A stretch of DNA of 64,000 nucleotides. Origin: Cypionkella sp. (GTDB taxonomy: Bacteria; Pseudomonadota; Alphaproteobacteria; Rhodobacterales; Rhodobacteraceae). Under the pieces are notes generated by a model that saw only the letters and a program-made list of their open reading frames with translations, did not search any database and was not told where the DNA came from. Below, piece after piece: positions 1 to 8,791 of the stretch (position 1 is its first letter; each line of letters starts with the position of its first letter). The position numbers were made by a program, and so were the translations under genes. The DNA lies in the NCBI RefSeq assembly GCF_028290025.1, contig NZ_JAQGKQ010000088.1, positions 62,001-126,000 of the forward strand, in the 5' to 3' direction.

Positions 1-2
1 TG

Positions 3-584
3 ACTGCGTTTCGGTTGTCGATCGCCGAGGCGCTAACCCAAGGATTTGATGAAGTTTTGGTGGTTGGCCATTCCTCGGGCGCGCATTTGGCGGTGTCTGT
101 ACTGGCCGATTTGCTGCGCGAAGGGCTGCCTGCTGGTTCAGCGCAGCTTGGTTTTGTGTCGCTGGGCCAAGTTGTTCCGATGGTGTCATTCCTGCCGAAA
201 GCCAAGCGCTTGCGCGGTGATTTGCATTATCTTTCTGCACGAAATGAATTGTTTTGGGTCGATGTGACCGCCCCCGGTGACGGCTGCGCGTTTGCTTTGT
301 GTGATCCGGTCGCGGTAACTGGCGTGGCCCCGCCGGACAAATTATGGCCTTTGGTGATTTCGGCTGCCTTCACACAAACCCTGTCACCAGAACGTTGGAA
401 AGAATTGCGCTGGAAATTTTTTAGGCTGCATTTTCAGTATCTTTGCGCTTTTGACCGCCCCGGAGAATACGACTATTTCCAGATTACTGCCGGGCCAGTC
501 AGCTTGGCTGACCGTTACCGAGATCGGCCGCCATCGAAAAGCAGGGTCGAACGGGCGGCTTCGGGCTACCGGGATATGGCATGA
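3..584 (+). CDS. alpha/beta-hydrolase-like protein, 5' end outside window
   Basis: The reading frame is open from the left edge, so the true start lies outside; an internal TTG at 15 is probably not the start. A nucleophile-elbow motif GHSSGAH (GxSxG type) follows the hydrophobic strand VLVVG, as in alpha/beta hydrolases. The remaining ~150 residues show no motif I recognise, and the catalytic acid and histidine are not obvious. The stop overlaps the P450 start by 4 bases (ATGA), so the two are probably co-translated. Substrate unknown. The lipase or esterase reading rests on the single motif. Confidence 0.6.
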   Translation, partial: TAFRLSIAEALTQGFDEVLVVGHSSGAHLAVSVLADLLREGLPAGSAQLGFVSLGQVVPMVSFLPKAKRLRGDLHYLSARNELFWVDVTAPGDGCAFALCDPVAVTGVAPPDKLWPLVISAAFTQTLSPERWKELRWKFFRLHFQYLCAFDRPGEYDYFQITAGPVSLADRYRDRPPSKSRVERAASGYRDMA

Positions 585-1921
585 TCCCGCCAAGACCGAC
601 GCCACGGGCTGATAAAGTCTCTTTGTTTCAGTACCTTCGTCTGTTCCGCGCTGATATCCTGTCCGCCCAACCTGCGCGGTTGTATCGGGCTTGGATGGCG
701 GAGTTTCGCACGGCGTTTTTTCGCAGTTATATGTGCAACGATCCGGCCTTGGTGAACCGGGTGCTGGTTGAGCGCCCCGATGATTTTCCGAAGTCCAACC
801 GCATCGGCGAAGGGCTGAAGCCGCTGCTGGGCAACTCGGTTTTCGTGACCAATGGCGAGGTTTGGAAGCGGCAGCGGCGGATTATTGACCCGGCATTCGA
901 GGGCGGCCGTTTGCGCGATACCTATCCTGCGATGTGGGCGGCGGGGCAGGCGGCGGTGGCTCGGATGCCGTTGGGCGAGGTTGAGGTCGAGGAGGAGATG
1001 AGCCACGCGGCGGCGGACGTGATCTTTCGCACGCTGTTCTCAATTCCGATTGAACACGAGGTGGCCTCGGCAGTTTTTGCCGAATTCCGCACTTATCAAC
1101 GCACGCAACCCATTCTAAACCTTGCGGCTTTCTTGCCGTTGCCAAAATGGGTGCCTCGGTTTCATCGCCGAGCAACTAAGCGTTCCGCGGCGGTAATTCG
1201 GGCGTTGATAACGCGGTTGACGGAGGGCCGAGCGGCTCAGATTGCGGCTGAAACTGCGCCGGATGATCTGGCGACGAAGATCATGACGACGGCTGATCCG
1301 CTGACTGGCGAACGGTTTGAGACGGGCGAGATGGTCGATCAGGTGGCGATCTTTTTCCTCGCGGGGCATGAGACGAGTGCTTCGGCTTTGTCTTGGGCGT
1401 TATTGATGTTGGCGATGGATCCGGAGGTGCAGGAGAAGGTGGCTGCCGAGGCGCAGGGTTTGGGAAATACGCCTGAATTCAGTGCGTTATCAAAGCTGCG
1501 CTTTACGCGTGATGTGTTTCGTGAGGTTTTGCGGCTGTATCCGCCGGTGCCGATGATGGTGCGCGAGAACGCCAAGCCTGAGGATATGCGGGGGCGCAAG
1601 GTGGCTCCGGGGGCGCAGATTGTGCTTAGCGCGTGGCATCTGCATCGTCACGAGCGCATCTGGGATAGGCCCGACGAATTTGACCCAAGTCGTTGGCAAA
1701 CCGAGGAAAATCGCGCCTGTGTCAGGGACGCTTACATGCCGTTTTCGGCGGGACCACGGGTTTGTACCGGGGCGGGATTTGCGATGGTGGAGGGCACTTT
1801 GCTGCTGGCGATGCTGGCGCGGGCGTTTCGCTTTGAGCTGACGCGAGAACTGCCGGTGCCGGTGGCGCATTTGACGGTGCGGGCTAAGGATGGGATTTGG
1901 TTGCGGGTCAGCCGACGTTAG
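581..1921 (+). CDS. cytochrome P450
   Basis: A 446-residue haem-thiolate monooxygenase of normal length. The I-helix oxygen-binding motif AGHETSA lies near residue 265, the K-helix ExxR appears as EVLR near 315, and the haem-ligand loop is FSAGPRVCTG near 390, with Cys as the axial ligand. There is no signal peptide, so it is cytosolic and would need ferredoxin and reductase partners, which are not in the window. The start overlaps the upstream hydrolase-like gene, suggesting a shared substrate pathway. The substrate (fatty acid, terpene or other) cannot be deduced from sequence alone. Confidence 0.93.
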   Translation: MIPPRPTPRADKVSLFQYLRLFRADILSAQPARLYRAWMAEFRTAFFRSYMCNDPALVNRVLVERPDDFPKSNRIGEGLKPLLGNSVFVTNGEVWKRQRRIIDPAFEGGRLRDTYPAMWAAGQAAVARMPLGEVEVEEEMSHAAADVIFRTLFSIPIEHEVASAVFAEFRTYQRTQPILNLAAFLPLPKWVPRFHRRATKRSAAVIRALITRLTEGRAAQIAAETAPDDLATKIMTTADPLTGERFETGEMVDQVAIFFLAGHETSASALSWALLMLAMDPEVQEKVAAEAQGLGNTPEFSALSKLRFTRDVFREVLRLYPPVPMMVRENAKPEDMRGRKVAPGAQIVLSAWHLHRHERIWDRPDEFDPSRWQTEENRACVRDAYMPFSAGPRVCTGAGFAMVEGTLLLAMLARAFRFELTRELPVPVAHLTVRAKDGIWLRVSRR

Positions 1922-1987
1922 GATCGTCCGGTAAGTGGATGAAATCGCGTTGTTAATCAGCCTCTTTAACGAAAGGTTAATGACCCA

Positions 1988-2021
1988 GAAAGCGGCCATT
2001 TTCTATATGGAAAGCGGCCAT
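1988..2021. repeat. two direct copies of GAAAGCGGCCAT
   Basis: The 12-mer GAAAGCGGCCAT occurs at 1988-1999 and 2010-2021, a 22-bp period or about two helical turns. It lies between the convergent P450 and ribbon-helix-helix genes. It could be a protein-binding site or a small chance duplication. I see no clear terminator here. Confidence 0.5.
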
Positions 2022-2081
2022 ATTGCTGGCGGGGTTTGGGCGGGCCTTGTGGCCGTTAATTATGATGCCCGAATCAGGGGT

Positions 2082-2297
2082 CTATCGGCGCAATTCGGCC
2101 AGCACAAAGACCCGGATTGCCGAGGCGAGGCCGATGTCATTATCTCGGGCGGCGTCGATTTCGGCGGCTAAGGCGTTAAGTGTCTGGCCTCGCATCCGAG
2201 CGATTTCGCAAAACCCGTCCCAGAACGCGGCTTCCAACGAGATAGAGGTGCGGTGGCCCTTCAGCGTCACCGAATGTTTGACGGGACGGCCGCTCAT
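2082..2297 (-). CDS. ribbon-helix-helix domain protein (RHH_4 type)
   Basis: A 71-residue protein resembling the small RHH_4 proteins common in alphaproteobacteria: a short beta-strand (HSVTLKGHRTSISLE), then two helices (AFWDGFCEIARMRG and TLNALAAEIDAAR). This fold normally binds DNA as a dimer. Its start overlaps the end of the preceding small gene by 4 bases (ATGA), so it is the third cistron of the fumC run. No toxin partner is visible, so an antitoxin role is not supported. Target unknown. Confidence 0.75.
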   Translation of the reverse strand: MSGRPVKHSVTLKGHRTSISLEAAFWDGFCEIARMRGQTLNALAAEIDAARDNDIGLASAIRVFVLAELRR

Positions 2298-2482
2298 TCT
2301 GGGGTTTTGGGTGACAAAGCGTGACCGTCTAGATCACGCGCGGCTTTTTCCAGACGCGCGGCTTCCAGCGATTTATCGGCTTTACGGCGACCGAATTTCA
2401 CCGCATTGGCATCTGCCTGCGCGCGGGTTTCCAGCCGATCTTTGGCCTTCCGCACGCTGCGCAGATTGATGATTTCGGCCAT
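2294..2482 (-). CDS. small DUF4169-type protein
   Basis: A 62-residue, highly charged helical protein starting [16 protein letters not shown], rich in Lys, Arg and Ala. This matches the DUF4169 family that often follows fumC in Rhodobacteraceae. The start codon overlaps the fumC stop (TAATG) and its own stop overlaps the next gene. Function unknown; the tight coupling suggests constant co-production with fumarase. Confidence 0.75.
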   Translation of the reverse strand: MAEIINLRSVRKAKDRLETRAQADANAVKFGRRKADKSLEAARLEKAARDLDGHALSPKTPE

Positions 2483-3882
2483 TAACCTTTCGGTCCAACC
2501 ATATCTTCGGGCCGCACCACGCGGTCGAAGGTTTCGCCGTCAACGTAGCCCAACGCGATGGCTTCTTCGCGCAATGTCGTGCCGTTTTTATGCGCGGTTT
2601 TGGCGACTTTGGTGGCGGCATCATAGCCGATGGTTGGGGCCAATGCCGTGACCAGCATCAGCGATTCCTTCATCAGCTTGTCGATGCGGGCGATATTGGC
2701 TCGAGTGCCAACGACCATGTTATCGGTGAAAGAGCCCGCCGCGTCGCCCAAAAGTTGCATAGATTGCAAGACGTTATAGGACATCATTGGGTTGTAAACG
2801 TTCAGCTCAAAGTGGCCCTGCGAGCCTGCGAAGCCGACGGCCGCGTCGTTGCCCATCACTTGCGCGCAAACCATGGTGAGGGCTTCGGCTTGGGTCGGGT
2901 TGACCTTGCCCGGCATGATTGACGAGCCCGGTTCGTTTTCGGGCAAAATCAACTCGCCAAGGCCCGAGCGTGGGCCGGACCCCAGCAAACGCAGGTCGTT
3001 GGCGATTTTGAACAGGCTGGCAGCGACAGTTTTCAATGCGCCTGAAAACATTACCATGGCATCATGCGCGGCCAAAGCCTCAAACTTATTTGGGGCGGTG
3101 ACGAAGGGCAGATCGGTGATCTCGGCAATCGCGGCGGCAACCCGGACGTCCCAGCCAACACGGGTGTTGAGGCCGGTACCAACGGCGGTGCCGCCTTGGG
3201 CGAGTTCGCAGATATCGGGCAGGCACATCTTGACCCGCGCGATGCCTTTTTCAACTTGCTTGGCATAACCGGAGAATTCTTGGCCCAAAGTCAGCGGCGT
3301 GGCGTCTTGCGTATGGGTGCGACCGATTTTGATAATGTCTTTGAATTCAATGGCTTTGGCATCCAAAGCCGCGTGTAGTTTGACCAGACCCGGCAGCAGA
3401 ACATCGCGCGCCATCATGCCAATGGCAACGTGCATTGCGGTGGGAAAAGTGTCGTTTGACGATTGGCCCATGTTGACGTGATCATTCGGATGCACGGGTT
3501 TTTTCGAGCCCATTACGCCGCCGAGCATTTCAATTGCGCGGTTTGAGATCACTTCGTTGGCGTTCATATTCGACTGAGTGCCGGAGCCGGTTTGCCACAC
3601 CACCAGCGGAAAGTTGTCATCAAACTTGCCGTCGATGACCTCTTGTGCGGCTTTGGCAATCGTCTCGCCAAGCCCTGCGTCGATGTCGCCTTGCGCGATG
3701 TTCACAAGCGCGCATGCCTTTTTGATCACGCCCAGAGCGCGGACGATGGCGATTGGTTGACGCTCCCACCCGATCGGGAAATTTTGAATTGAGCGCTGGG
3801 TTTGCGCGCCCCAGTATTTGTCGGCGGGAACGTCCAGCGGGCCAAAGCTATCGGTTTCGGTACGGGTGGCGGACATGTGCAA
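2482..3882 (-). CDS. fumC: class II fumarate hydratase
   Basis: A 466-residue enzyme that interconverts fumarate and L-malate in the TCA cycle as a cytosolic homotetramer without an iron-sulphur cluster. The superfamily signature [12 protein letters not shown] (GSxxMPxKxNP) is near residue 320, and [13 protein letters not shown], the substrate loop, is near 100. [10 protein letters not shown] also matches the FumC type rather than aspartase, which differs at this loop. Length is normal and the start ATG at 3882 is the natural one. It is first in a three-gene run with two small unknown proteins. Confidence 0.96.
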   Translation of the reverse strand: MHMSATRTETDSFGPLDVPADKYWGAQTQRSIQNFPIGWERQPIAIVRALGVIKKACALVNIAQGDIDAGLGETIAKAAQEVIDGKFDDNFPLVVWQTGSGTQSNMNANEVISNRAIEMLGGVMGSKKPVHPNDHVNMGQSSNDTFPTAMHVAIGMMARDVLLPGLVKLHAALDAKAIEFKDIIKIGRTHTQDATPLTLGQEFSGYAKQVEKGIARVKMCLPDICELAQGGTAVGTGLNTRVGWDVRVAAAIAEITDLPFVTAPNKFEALAAHDAMVMFSGALKTVAASLFKIANDLRLLGSGPRSGLGELILPENEPGSSIMPGKVNPTQAEALTMVCAQVMGNDAAVGFAGSQGHFELNVYNPMMSYNVLQSMQLLGDAAGSFTDNMVVGTRANIARIDKLMKESLMLVTALAPTIGYDAATKVAKTAHKNGTTLREEAIALGYVDGETFDRVVRPEDMVGPKG

Positions 3883-3957
3883 GCCTTATAATAGGGTTGC
3901 TGCGGCATAGCGCGAAAGGGCTTGGAATTCAATCTGTATGCGACAGTATACCGCTGT

Positions 3958-4512
3958 TTAAGCGCGCCGGAAGTGGAAGACGCGGGCGGGGGGGATGTTA
4001 AGCCAGACTTTCGGGCGCTCGCTGACTTTCAGCCCAAGTTGTGCGAGTTGCTCAAGTGAAAGCGGAGGTTTGGAACCGTAAGTGAACTGCACGTAGACAC
4101 CGTCGGGGGCGAGAATGTCGAAGGCGGCTTTGACAATGGATTCGCGAACGGCCAGCGGCATCGACAGCAGCGGCAGGCCAGAAATTACAGCCGAAACACC
4201 GGGCTGCACCGAGGTGACCGCAGATTGGGCCGGGGCGTTGTGCACGGTGACATCGGGGAATTTCTGCCGCAGCAGTTTGGTGAAATCGGGGCTCATCTCA
4301 AACAGGGTGAGGTCTTTGGCGGCGACGCCTGCGGCGAGAATGCCTTGGGTCAGCACGCCGGTGCCGGGGCCGAACTCCACAACGCGCCCGGAGCTGGGGC
4401 CGAGGCTTTGCGCCATGGCGCGGGCGAGCCAGCGGGAGGAGGGGGCGACGGAGGACACCTGCAGGGGGTTGCTGATAAATTGACGCAAGAACAGCATAGC
4501 TTCGTTGGCCAT
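3958..4512 (-). CDS. SAM-dependent methyltransferase, phospholipid N-methyltransferase-like
   Basis: 184 residues. The N-terminus FLRQFISNPLQVSSVAPSS and SAM motif I VEFGPGTGVLTQGIL resemble the PmtA/KsgA-like group of class I methyltransferases. This suggests methylation of phosphatidylethanolamine towards phosphatidylcholine, but rRNA-adenine dimethylases share the motif. The residue after motif VI is not diagnostic by eye. It stands alone between fumC and sspB. Methyltransferase is secure; the lipid substrate is inference. Confidence 0.75.
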   Translation of the reverse strand: MANEAMLFLRQFISNPLQVSSVAPSSRWLARAMAQSLGPSSGRVVEFGPGTGVLTQGILAAGVAAKDLTLFEMSPDFTKLLRQKFPDVTVHNAPAQSAVTSVQPGVSAVISGLPLLSMPLAVRESIVKAAFDILAPDGVYVQFTYGSKPPLSLEQLAQLGLKVSERPKVWLNIPPARVFHFRRA

Positions 4513-4540
4513 TGCAGCCTCCTCGCAGGATTAAAGCATT

Positions 4541-4993
4541 CTATTGCTTGCGGAACTTATCCAAACGTACGATTTCCGCGTCGCCCTGCGGCGGGGTTGG
4601 ATCATCTTCGGGATCATCCTCGTCTTCGTCTTCGTCGTCTTCATGGGTTTCAAAGCGCAAACCAAACTCTACCGAGGGGTCAACAAAGGTGCGGACAGAG
4701 TCAAATGGGATCACCAGATGCTCTGGCTGATTGCCAAAATTTAGCGTGATTTCAAAGCCTTCATCGGTGACGATCAGATCTTCAAACCAATGCTGCACCA
4801 CAATGGTCATCTCACCAGGATAGCGCGAGCGCAGCCAATCGGCCATCACAACGCCATGGATCGTGGTGTCAAACGTGATGAAGAAGTGATGCGCGCCGGG
4901 CAAACCATTGGCGCCCACATCCTTGAGAACGGTCTGGATCAATCCCCGCATCGCGCGGTGCATGAGGTTTCCGTAATCAATAGATTTCGCCAT
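4541..4993 (-). CDS. sspB: SspB-family ClpXP adaptor (alpha type)
   Basis: 150 residues matching alphaproteobacterial SspB. The N-terminal fold holds HHFFITFDTTIHGVVMADWL and MTIVVQHWFEDL, with an acidic tail of alternating Glu and Asp followed by a short basic end (VRLDKFRKQ). The family tethers ssrA-tagged proteins and brings them to ClpX for degradation. This fits the tmRNA gene 2.4 kb away, whose tag starts with the AND residues that SspB recognises. The C-terminal end is where SspB binds ClpX; the acidic stretch is a flexible linker. Confidence 0.9.
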   Translation of the reverse strand: MAKSIDYGNLMHRAMRGLIQTVLKDVGANGLPGAHHFFITFDTTIHGVVMADWLRSRYPGEMTIVVQHWFEDLIVTDEGFEITLNFGNQPEHLVIPFDSVRTFVDPSVEFGLRFETHEDDEDEDEDDPEDDPTPPQGDAEIVRLDKFRKQ

Positions 4994-5055
4994 GGGCCAC
5001 CTTTGCTTAATTTTGCCACCATAGGGGATTCGGTCTTAAAGGGAAGGGGGGAGGC

Positions 5056-6297
5056 TTACAATGCTGCAACTGCAGCGGAAGTTATCGCGCAGAGAGCAAG
5101 CACGAGGGGAAGTGGCCAGTGGTGGCGCAGCAGCAGTTGGGCTGCGAGCAGGGCGAGCGCAGTGGGGAGTAGTTTTAGCGAGGTGGGATCGGGGGCGATC
5201 AGGTGCAGCGGGCCTAACGCGAGGGGGGTGACGGTGGCGAAGATGACGTGGGCTGCGAACCATAGTGACAGGTTGGCGATGACGCCGACAACAGCCGCAG
5301 TGATGGCTTTCAGGGCTTGGGACAGCCGAGGGGCGTGGGTCAGGCGGGCGATCCATGGAGCGCCTGCGAAGATCCACAAAAAGCAAGGTGCGAAGGTCAT
5401 CCAGAGGGTGAGGATGGCTCCGGCGAGGCCAATCAGCAGGCCATGTTTGATGGCGGCGAGGTAGCCTACGAATTCGGTCACGAGGATCAGCGGGCCGGGG
5501 GTGGTTTCGGCCAGGCCCAAGCCGTCGATCATTTGTGGTAAGGTAAGCCATTGTTTTTGCTGCACGACGTCCTGTGCCATCCATGTTAGGACTGCATAGG
5601 CGCCGCCGAAGGTGAGCAGGCTGAGTTTGGAGAAGAACAGCGCGATTTGGCCTAGGATTGGCGGGGCGAACAGCAGGGTGAGGGCGAGGGGGATCAGCCA
5701 AACAGCGCCCCAGATTGCGGCGGCACGGATGGATTGCAGCCATGGGGCTGGGGTGGTGGCGGTGGATTGGTCGGGTTTGGCAGTGAAGAATCCCCAGAGG
5801 CCAGCGGCTAGGATTACGGCGGGAAAGGGGGCTGCGAAGAAGAACAGGGCGGTGAAGGCGAGGGCTGCGATCACCCATTGCGTGCGCGATTTCAGGGCGC
5901 GTTTGGAGACGCGGATTAGGGCTTCGATCACGACGGCGAGGACGGCGGCTTGGACTCCGGTGAACAGGGCCGCGACGAGCGGGATTGTGCCCCATGCAGC
6001 GTAGATCATTGAGAGGGCGAGCACTATTAGCGCGCCGGGGAGGACGAAGAGGCCGCCCGCGATCAGGCCGCCGATGGTGCCGTGTTTGCGCCAGCCTATC
6101 CAAGTGGCGAGTTGCATCGCCTCTGGCCCCGGCAGCATCATGCAAAACGACAGGGCCGAGAGGTATTCGTCCTCGGACACCCATTGTTTCTCATCGACGA
6201 GTTCGCGGTGCATCAAGGCTATTTGTGCGGCGGGGCCACCAAAGGACAAGATGCCAATGCGGGCGAAGGCGCGGGTCAGTTCGGGAATGGTGGTCAT
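5056..6297 (-). CDS. chrA: chromate transporter ChrA
   Basis: A 413-residue inner-membrane protein with about ten hydrophobic segments arranged as two homologous CHR halves. Each half starts with an FGG motif: RIGILSFGGPAAQIA in half one and SLLTFGGAYAVL in half two. PGPEAMQLATWIG and TTPGPLILVTEFVG are the matching PGP motifs. ChrA extrudes chromate. The start overlaps the upstream rhodanese-ChrB gene by 4 bases, making a two-gene resistance operon. An Arg/Pro-rich open frame on the same strand is a shadow. Confidence 0.93.
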   Translation of the reverse strand: MTTIPELTRAFARIGILSFGGPAAQIALMHRELVDEKQWVSEDEYLSALSFCMMLPGPEAMQLATWIGWRKHGTIGGLIAGGLFVLPGALIVLALSMIYAAWGTIPLVAALFTGVQAAVLAVVIEALIRVSKRALKSRTQWVIAALAFTALFFFAAPFPAVILAAGLWGFFTAKPDQSTATTPAPWLQSIRAAAIWGAVWLIPLALTLLFAPPILGQIALFFSKLSLLTFGGAYAVLTWMAQDVVQQKQWLTLPQMIDGLGLAETTPGPLILVTEFVGYLAAIKHGLLIGLAGAILTLWMTFAPCFLWIFAGAPWIARLTHAPRLSQALKAITAAVVGVIANLSLWFAAHVIFATVTPLALGPLHLIAPDPTSLKLLPTALALLAAQLLLRHHWPLPLVLALCAITSAAVAAL

Positions 6298-7094
6298 GCG
6301 CTGCGGCCAGCGGGCCAGTCGTGGCCTTCTTCATGGCCGTCGCGGGCCCAGCGGTAAAGCGCGTCGTATAGCGTCATTCCGACGTCGAGTTGCTCGAGGT
6401 CGTTACGGAATTGGCGGGACAGGCCGACAGAAATTGCAAGCAGGCCAGCGGCTTGCGGCGAGAGGTCGTGACGATCTGTGTCGGCTGCGCGCACGACTTG
6501 GGCGAGACGTTGCAGGGGTTCTGTGTGCAGGGCGAATTCGGTGATTAAAGTATCAAAGGTGCAGGTTTCGCCGCGGTGGCTATAAAAGCAGTCTTCGATG
6601 TCGAAAGGTGTGGCGCTGAAGCGGTCGGCGACGGCTTGCACCTCGGTTGGGGCTACGAACAAGAAGCGGGCGGTGGGGTCGATGAAGCGGCGGATCAGCC
6701 ATGGGCAGGCGATGCGGTCGATTTTGGGGCGATGGCGCGTAACCCAGAGGTTGGTTTTTGGGTAAGCTTTGAGCGGGATCATCGGCAAGGCTGCCTCGGC
6801 CCAAGCCATTGATCCGCCTTCTAAAACCTGTGCGTCGATGGATTGGGTGCGCAACAGGGCCGCGACACCTTCAGAGAGTTTGCGGCCTTTTTGGCAGACC
6901 ACTATGACCTTTTGGCCGTGCAGATTTGCTGGGGCAGGATCGAAGCGATCATGCGGCAGGATGAGGCTGCCGGGGATCAGACGGGGATCGGCGGCGAGAT
7001 CTTCGGGCAGGCGCACATCAACGATTGCGGGCGCGTCGGGCACGCCGATCAGGCGCATCAGTTGAGCGGGAGTGATTTGGTTTGGTCCGGGCAT
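6294..7094 (-). CDS. chrB: rhodanese-ChrB domain chromate resistance protein
   Basis: The chosen ATG at 7094 is preceded by AGGA at 6-base spacing; an in-frame start at 7145 has no such site. It gives 266 residues. Residues ~1-100 form a rhodanese domain with the active-site loop CQKGRK. Residues ~120-266 match the C-terminal ChrB domain (WVTRHRPKIDRIACPWLIRRFID). Family members sit next to chrA and assist or regulate chromate resistance. This fusion lacks the usual ChrB N-terminal regulatory half, which is replaced by rhodanese. The exact chemistry is unproven. Confidence 0.85.
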   Translation of the reverse strand: MPGPNQITPAQLMRLIGVPDAPAIVDVRLPEDLAADPRLIPGSLILPHDRFDPAPANLHGQKVIVVCQKGRKLSEGVAALLRTQSIDAQVLEGGSMAWAEAALPMIPLKAYPKTNLWVTRHRPKIDRIACPWLIRRFIDPTARFLFVAPTEVQAVADRFSATPFDIEDCFYSHRGETCTFDTLITEFALHTEPLQRLAQVVRAADTDRHDLSPQAAGLLAISVGLSRQFRNDLEQLDVGMTLYDALYRWARDGHEEGHDWPAGRSA

Positions 7095-7339
7095 GGGGCA
7101 TCCTGTGCGGTGACAATGGATGCGAGCCTTGGGCCTGAGCCTCACGGGGTGTTCGCGGACCCCATGGGTTTGGATAGAAAATTAGGGCGAGCGCGTCAAG
7201 CGGGATGCGGGCGGCGTTCGATATTTTGCGCGTTTTGAGACGCCCTACTGGGCGAGTAATACTCGGCAATTGCGGGATAAATGCGAGAATGGACGGCCAG
7301 ATTGCGATCAATTCGGACTCGACTGAACCACTGACTGCA

Positions 7340-7666
7340 AGTGGGAAAGGTGCCGGATTCTGTTGCCAGGTTCCGGCGGACCCCGCCTTACGCGGCTAAG
7401 CGCAAGGACTTAGTTTCGGCGACTCGAACTGCTTACGCAGCCAAAGCCATTGCCGGAGCACGGTTGTCATTTGCAACTGTACGTTTTGGACCGATGACGG
7501 TGGTACCTCACCGAGCGAAAGCTGGCCCCTTTAGACGTTCGTCGATCCTATTTCGACCCCACACGCCCCAAATGAGAGGGTGAATTGGTGGAGTCGCCGG
7601 GTACCGCCCCCGGGTCCGAGCCGTTTATTATGGGTGCGTTTATCGCCATAGTCCGAGTTGCCCCGG
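7340..7666 (-). ncRNA. ssrA: two-piece (circularly permuted) tmRNA
   Basis: Read on the minus strand, an acceptor piece (about 7666 to 7586) ends in CGACTCC-A-CCA, and a coding piece starts at 7560 with GGGGTCG. The two 7-mers pair to form the acceptor stem (one G-U), so the 3' half lies upstream of the 5' half, as in the alphaproteobacterial permuted gene. The tag frame at 7474-7433 begins with GCA and reads ANDNRAPAMALAA followed by TAA, a typical ssrA degradation tag. The short spacer 7585-7561 would be removed on maturation. The 5' end of the acceptor piece and 3' end of the coding piece are estimates. It rescues stalled ribosomes; SspB in this window delivers the tagged proteins to ClpXP. 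Confidence 0.93.
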
Positions 7667-7711
7667 ACAGGGTGAATATAGGGCGGGGGTGCGCGGGGCG
7701 CAAGGGGGAGG

Positions 7712-7735
7712 AAGGTGCGTGCTGGCACGCACCTT
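7712..7735 (-). terminator. strong hairpin between PotD-like gene and tmRNA
   Basis: AAGGTGCGTGC and GCACGCACCTT form a perfect inverted repeat just 6 bases past the stop of the binding-protein gene. No clean U-run follows on the minus strand, so it may be a weak terminator or mRNA-end stabiliser. It would separate that gene from the tmRNA downstream on the same strand. Confidence 0.6.
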
Positions 7736-7741
7736 GCCGGA

Positions 7742-8791
7742 TCAGAAGCCGGATTTGATCATCTCAAACTCTTGCGTCATGCGGTCGCGCATGGTGGGGT
7801 CAATCGGCACCTGAGACAGCAGGATGCCATCGACCGGGTCAACATCATGGGCTTTGAGTTCCTCAACCGGAATGTCTTTCATCGCGACATCGTTGGCGTG
7901 GACGTAGCCGAAATTATCCAGCAAGCCCTTGGCTGAGCCGTGGTCGAGCCAAGCGTTGATAAAATCGTAGGCTTTGTCTTCGCTGCCGGGGGCGTCCTTG
8001 AAGTTGACGTAGCCGCAGAACCAGTTGGCGACGCCCTCCTTCGGGGTGCGGTTGAACGCCACTGGCACGCCCTCTTTCCTCAGGTTAGCGACGCCGTCGT
8101 TCCATGTCCAAGCGATCACAACTTCGCCGGTCTTCATCAGCTGGGCGAGCTCGGAAGGGTCGGCCCAATAGGTGCGCACGTTTGCATGGGCGAGGCGCAG
8201 CCAAGCGCCGGCGGCTTGAAATTGCTCCTCGGTCACGTTGGTCCAGTCGGAAACGCCGGTGGCGAGCAGGGCCAGCGACCAAGTGTCATCGGTATTATCT
8301 GGCAGCGAGATTTTGCCCGCGAAGGCCGGATCGACGAAGACTTGCAGCGAGGCTACTTGCTCGGGCTTCACCAAATCGGTGTTATAGGCGACCGCAGTAT
8401 AAGCGCCGTCGGTTGGGATGTACCAAACGCCGGTTTCGTCGGCGAAGATTTTGGACTTTTTGTAGCGCTCACCAATCTCGCCATAAAGCGGGATTTTGCT
8501 TATATCCCATGGCTCAAGCAGGCCAGCGTCGCGGTATTTCTGTACCATTTGCGCGCAAGGGTGGGCGACATCGGCCTTAAAGCCGTTGGAGACCTTTTGG
8601 AACGCCTCATCATCATCGCCGAAGAAGGAATAGGTCGGCATATCGCCGTTTTTGGCAACGTAAGCCTCGATCAGGGATTGGTTTTCAAAACCCGCCCAGT
8701 CGAACACGGTAATATCTGGGTCGGCGGCGTTTGCGAGGGTTGCGAAGCTGAAGGCGATGGCGGTGCTGGCGAGTAATTTCGTAAGGCGCAT
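7742..8791 (-). CDS. PotD-like periplasmic polyamine/amine-binding protein
   Basis: 349 residues with a Sec signal peptide (MRLTKLLASTAIAFSFATLANA) and cleavage after ANA. The mature protein resembles the PotD/PotF group of ABC solute-binding proteins: ITVFDWAGFEN near the N-terminus, ADVAHPCAQMV and YNTDLV in the middle, and WADPSELAQLM in the second lobe. The ligand is probably a polyamine or similar cation, but the binding residues cannot be assigned with certainty. No permease or ATPase is adjacent, so it may be an orphan receptor or serve a distant transporter. Confidence 0.85.
   Translation of the reverse strand: MRLTKLLASTAIAFSFATLANAADPDITVFDWAGFENQSLIEAYVAKNGDMPTYSFFGDDDEAFQKVSNGFKADVAHPCAQMVQKYRDAGLLEPWDISKIPLYGEIGERYKKSKIFADETGVWYIPTDGAYTAVAYNTDLVKPEQVASLQVFVDPAFAGKISLPDNTDDTWSLALLATGVSDWTNVTEEQFQAAGAWLRLAHANVRTYWADPSELAQLMKTGEVVIAWTWNDGVANLRKEGVPVAFNRTPKEGVANWFCGYVNFKDAPGSEDKAYDFINAWLDHGSAKGLLDNFGYVHANDVAMKDIPVEELKAHDVDPVDGILLSQVPIDPTMRDRMTQEFEMIKSGF

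Noticed and set aside
5036-6184. A 382-residue open frame inside the chrA region
   Set aside because: It is Arg/Pro/His-rich low-complexity sequence typical of a shadow frame in GC-rich DNA, while the overlapping frame is a clear ChrA.
7531-7728. A 65-residue frame on the minus strand before the tmRNA tag
   Set aside because: It overlaps the tmRNA acceptor piece and has no protein-like features; the RNA explains the sequence.
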